A stretch of 57,500 bases of DNA, taken from assembly GCA_903847385.1 (NCBI GenBank), contig CAINDO010000045.1:1-57500 (forward strand), in the 5' to 3' direction. Position 1 is the first letter of the stretch. Each line of letters starts with the position of its first letter. The notes beneath the pieces were generated by a model that saw nothing but the letters and a program-made list of their open reading frames with translations, was not told the DNA's origin and ran no database searches. This DNA comes from an uncultured Myxococcales bacterium (GTDB lineage Bacteria; Myxococcota_A; Bradymonadia; UBA7976; UBA1532). Below, one piece after another: positions 55,197 through 57,500 of the stretch. Made by a program: the position numbers and the translations under genes.

Positions 55197-56348
55197 ATGA
55201 TGACTCGCCGCGCCGCTCTCTCCCGCACCCGCCTCGCCGCTCTGCTCCCGCTCGCCCTCGCCGCCTGCGAGGGCACGCTCGACACGGGTGAACCCGAGGC
55301 CGCCGCCACGGACGACTTCAAGGTCGAGGAGAAGATCGTCGGCGGGCGCCTGGAGACGGGGTACCCGGCGGTGGGCGCGCTGCTCACGGCGGACGGCGGC
55401 CTCTGCAGCGGCACGGTCATCGCCTCGCGCTGGGTCATCACGGCGGCGCACTGCCTCGAGGGCGGCGTCTCCGGCGCGGTCTTCGCGCTCGGCAACGACG
55501 TGGACAGCCCCTCCAAGGTCATCAACGTCGCCAGCGGTCGCCAGCACCCGCAGTACGACGCGAACAACATCGTCAACGACATCGCGCTCATCCGCCTGGC
55601 CAGCGACGCCGGCGTGACCCCGGTCCCGCGGGCGTCATCCCTCGATCAGTCCGAGGGCGCGGCCCTCACGTTCGTCGGCTTCGGCATCACGTCGGGCGGC
55701 GCGTCCAACTCCGGTATCAAGCGCTCGGTCACGATGCCCCTGGCCCAGCTCGACCCGACCACGTTCTCCTATGGCGTGCGCGGGAAGAACACCTGCAGCG
55801 GCGACTCCGGCGGCCCGGCCTTCATCACGCAGAACGGGCAGGTCCGCATCGCCGGCGTCACTTCCTACGGGGACGCCAGCTGCCGCGCCTACGGCGTGGA
55901 TACGCGGGTGGACGTGTACGGGTCGTGGATCGACCAGACCATCGGCAGCGCGCAGCCCGCGCCCCAGCCCGCGCCGCCCGCGCCCGCACCCGCCGACCCC
56001 TGCGGCGGCCTGAGCTACCTGGGCGAGTGCAGCGGCACCGTGGCGCGCTGGTGCGAGAACGGCCAGATCAAGTCCAACGACTGCGGCCGGGCCGGGCAGG
56101 CCTGCGGTTGGGTGGACGACCAGACGGGCTACTACTGCACGGCCGCCCAGCAGCCCCCTCAGGCGCAGCAGCCGGCTCCGGCGCCGTCCCCGGCCCAGGA
56201 CGCCTGCGGCGGCGTGGACTACCTGGGTCGCTGCAGCGGTCGCGTGGCGCAGTGGTGCGAGAACGGCCAGCTCGCCCAGCGCGACTGCGGCAGCTTCGGC
56301 CAGTCCTGCGGGTACGTGAACGGCGAGGTCGGCTACTACTGCCGCTGA
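55197..56348 (+). CDS. Trypsin-like (S1) serine protease lipoprotein with two C-terminal Cys-rich modules
   Basis: A 383-residue predicted lipoprotein (lipobox LAAC, Cys24). A short propeptide ends before IVGG (47-50), the S1 activation site. The catalytic triad is His85 (TAAHC), Asp128 (NDIAL) and Ser204 (GDSGGP). A Pro/Ala linker leads to two copies of a module of about 45 residues (YLGxCSGxVAxWCENGQ, CGxxGQxCGxV, GYYC) with six Cys each, joined by another Pro/Gln/Ala linker. Such tandem modules are common on myxobacterial secreted proteases and probably bind polymer or cell wall. GGAGGA precedes the ATG at 55197. Activation probably occurs outside the cell. Confidence 0.93.
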   Translation: MMTRRAALSRTRLAALLPLALAACEGTLDTGEPEAAATDDFKVEEKIVGGRLETGYPAVGALLTADGGLCSGTVIASRWVITAAHCLEGGVSGAVFALGNDVDSPSKVINVASGRQHPQYDANNIVNDIALIRLASDAGVTPVPRASSLDQSEGAALTFVGFGITSGGASNSGIKRSVTMPLAQLDPTTFSYGVRGKNTCSGDSGGPAFITQNGQVRIAGVTSYGDASCRAYGVDTRVDVYGSWIDQTIGSAQPAPQPAPPAPAPADPCGGLSYLGECSGTVARWCENGQIKSNDCGRAGQACGWVDDQTGYYCTAAQQPPQAQQPAPAPSPAQDACGGVDYLGRCSGRVAQWCENGQLAQRDCGSFGQSCGYVNGEVGYYCR

Positions 56349-56388
56349 CCTTTTTCCCGGGGGGCGATTGCGGCACACTGCGGGCCTC

Positions 56389-57500
56389 ATGCCTCATCGT
56401 CGTGTCTCATCGCGCCTGCGCCGGGCCGTGGTCTCGCTGGCGCCGGCCCTGCTCGCGCTGAGTGGCTGCTCGATCCTGATCGACGTGGACCACTGCAAGA
56501 ACGACGACGCCTGCGGCCCGGGCAAGGCCTGCCACGCCGGGCGCTGCGAGACGCTGGTGCCCATCGACGCCTCGGCCGACGCCAGCCCGGCGCCGGACGC
56601 CGCCGCGGGTGATTTCGGCGACCTGGAGCCGAGCGTCTGCGAGAGCAGCGACCTGCCCGGCCTGCTGGTCGAGTACACGTTCGTGGATGCGCAGGTGGCG
56701 CGTCGCCGCGAGCCGGACCTCGACCGGGGGGGGCTGGCCGACTTCGACTTCGGTTTCGTGCCCGCGACACCGTTCTCGGCGACCTGGGACGCGCGGTTCC
56801 GCGTCGAGAATCCCCTGCGGGAGCAGCTGGTCGTCGACACCAACGGCCGGGCCGAGCTGCGCATCGACAACGAGGTCGTCTGGGAGGGGACGGGCACCGG
56901 CACCGTCGAGGTCGAGCTGCGGCCGGGCTCTCACACGCTGTCGCTGAGGGTCGACGACCTGGGCGAGGCACCGCGCGTTCGCCTGAAAGAGGGCCCCGTC
57001 GGCAGCACGCTTCGGGTCGTGGGCGGCCCCGGTTTCCACGCCACGGGCGACTGTGACGACGAGCGGGGCGCCTGCCAGTCCGTGGACGATGCCGCGCTCT
57101 TCGAGGTCGAGGACAACGTGTTCCACTGCGGGGCCTGCGGGCGCGCCTGCACGAACCACGGCGGCGCGACCGCCTGCGAACGCGGGGTCTGCCGGCCCGT
57201 ATGCACGGCCCCCGCCGAGGACGCCGACGCCGATCCGGCCAACGGCTGCGAGGCGCGGGTGCTGCGGGGCGCGCAGTGCGGCGACGTGCCCGCCGAGGGG
57301 TTCATCGACGGCGAGGTGCGCATCGAGGACGTGACCGTGTGCCCCTATGAGCGCGGGCGCAGCGAGACGGGCCGGTTGACCGTGCGCGCGAGCTCGATCC
57401 GGGTGGTGGGGCGCATCGACGCCCGCGGCGCGGGCTTCGGAGGTGGCGGCGGCGGCGGCGGTGCCGGCGGCACGGTGCGCTGCGGCGACACGGCCTGCCC
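56389..57500 (+). CDS. Lipoprotein with Cys-rich N-terminus, 3'-truncated by the window edge
   Basis: At least 370 residues, open to the end of the window. A signal peptide with lipobox LSGC is followed by the Cys-rich segment CKNDDACGPGKACHAGRC, an Asp/Ala/Pro linker, then a domain with a beta-sandwich look (VVDTNGRAELRIDNEVVWEG, PGSHTLSLRVDD) resembling PA14-type or carbohydrate-binding folds. A second Cys-rich block HCGACGRACTNHGGATAC comes next, and a beta-helix-like stretch (LTVRASSIRVVGRIDARGAGF) with a poly-Gly run closes the visible part. These modules are typical of large myxobacterial surface proteins. Function unknown. Confidence 0.85.
   Translation, partial: MPHRRVSSRLRRAVVSLAPALLALSGCSILIDVDHCKNDDACGPGKACHAGRCETLVPIDASADASPAPDAAAGDFGDLEPSVCESSDLPGLLVEYTFVDAQVARRREPDLDRGGLADFDFGFVPATPFSATWDARFRVENPLREQLVVDTNGRAELRIDNEVVWEGTGTGTVEVELRPGSHTLSLRVDDLGEAPRVRLKEGPVGSTLRVVGGPGFHATGDCDDERGACQSVDDAALFEVEDNVFHCGACGRACTNHGGATACERGVCRPVCTAPAEDADADPANGCEARVLRGAQCGDVPAEGFIDGEVRIEDVTVCPYERGRSETGRLTVRASSIRVVGRIDARGAGFGGGGGGGGAGGTVRCGDTAC

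Noticed and set aside
57438-57475. GGC-rich run taken as a microsatellite or assembly error
   Set aside because: It encodes a Gly run in frame inside a lipoprotein; such runs are common in these surface proteins.

Overview
The window is a very GC-rich (about 70% by eye), densely packed bacterial chromosome segment. It is most consistent with the Myxococcota or a close deltaproteobacterial relative. The evidence is the many lipoproteins with Asp-Ala-Pro linkers, large Ser/Thr kinases including one with a DUF5939-like N-terminus, a TAtT-type TRAP transporter and a giant CxxCH/CxxxxCH cytochrome. No rRNA, tRNA, insertion sequence, phage gene or CRISPR array was seen. No gap between genes exceeds 300 bases; the largest are about 231 bp (31922-32152) and 203 bp (54994-55196).

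Layout: (1) 1-5.4 kb: 3' part of dnaK, a GH5-like lipoprotein with degenerate active-site motifs, and a GspE/PilB-type ATPase with an N-terminal cyclic-nucleotide-binding domain. (2) 5.4-11.6 kb, minus strand: an ethanolamine operon eutB-eutC-eutL plus an M24 peptidase, behind an IGHMBP2-like helicase. (3) 11.7-18.9 kb: TerB protein, M48 peptidase with a TerB-like tail, MarR regulator, MenH-like hydrolase, SUI1 protein, pirin behind a clear promoter/operator, a Cache-domain Ser/Thr kinase and a redoxin. (4) 19-31.6 kb: a polyphosphate neighbourhood. ppx lies on the plus strand; sixA-ppk and a lipoprotein with a CYTH-like motif form a minus-strand operon; a ZIP-like permease and an M28 peptidase follow. 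(5) 31.6-39 kb: two small unknown genes, a 1590-residue lipoprotein with 43 candidate heme motifs, and malQ. (6) 39-46.2 kb: a three-gene TRAP transporter, a histidine kinase/response regulator pair and a fatty acid desaturase. (7) 46.2-52.5 kb: an inositol-monophosphatase/ADP-ribosylglycohydrolase fusion, a DUF5939-pseudocyclase-kinase fusion, an outer-membrane barrel and a Ser/Asp-rich surface protein. (8) 52.5-57.5 kb: a protein-bound-sulfur cysteine operon (cysO-moeZ-cysM) between a strong dyad and a terminator, then a trypsin-like lipoprotein protease and a truncated lipoprotein.

Two non-coding patterns recur. First, many start codons lie only 5-12 bases after a -10-like hexamer and lack a Shine-Dalgarno sequence, suggesting leaderless or nearly leaderless mRNAs. 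Second, at four convergent gene ends the two stop codons sit in opposite arms of one 6-8 bp hairpin.

The candidates most worth following up are the pseudocyclase-kinase fusion, the 43-heme lipoprotein, the CYTH-like lipoprotein beside ppk, and the phosphatase-ADP-ribosylhydrolase fusion.
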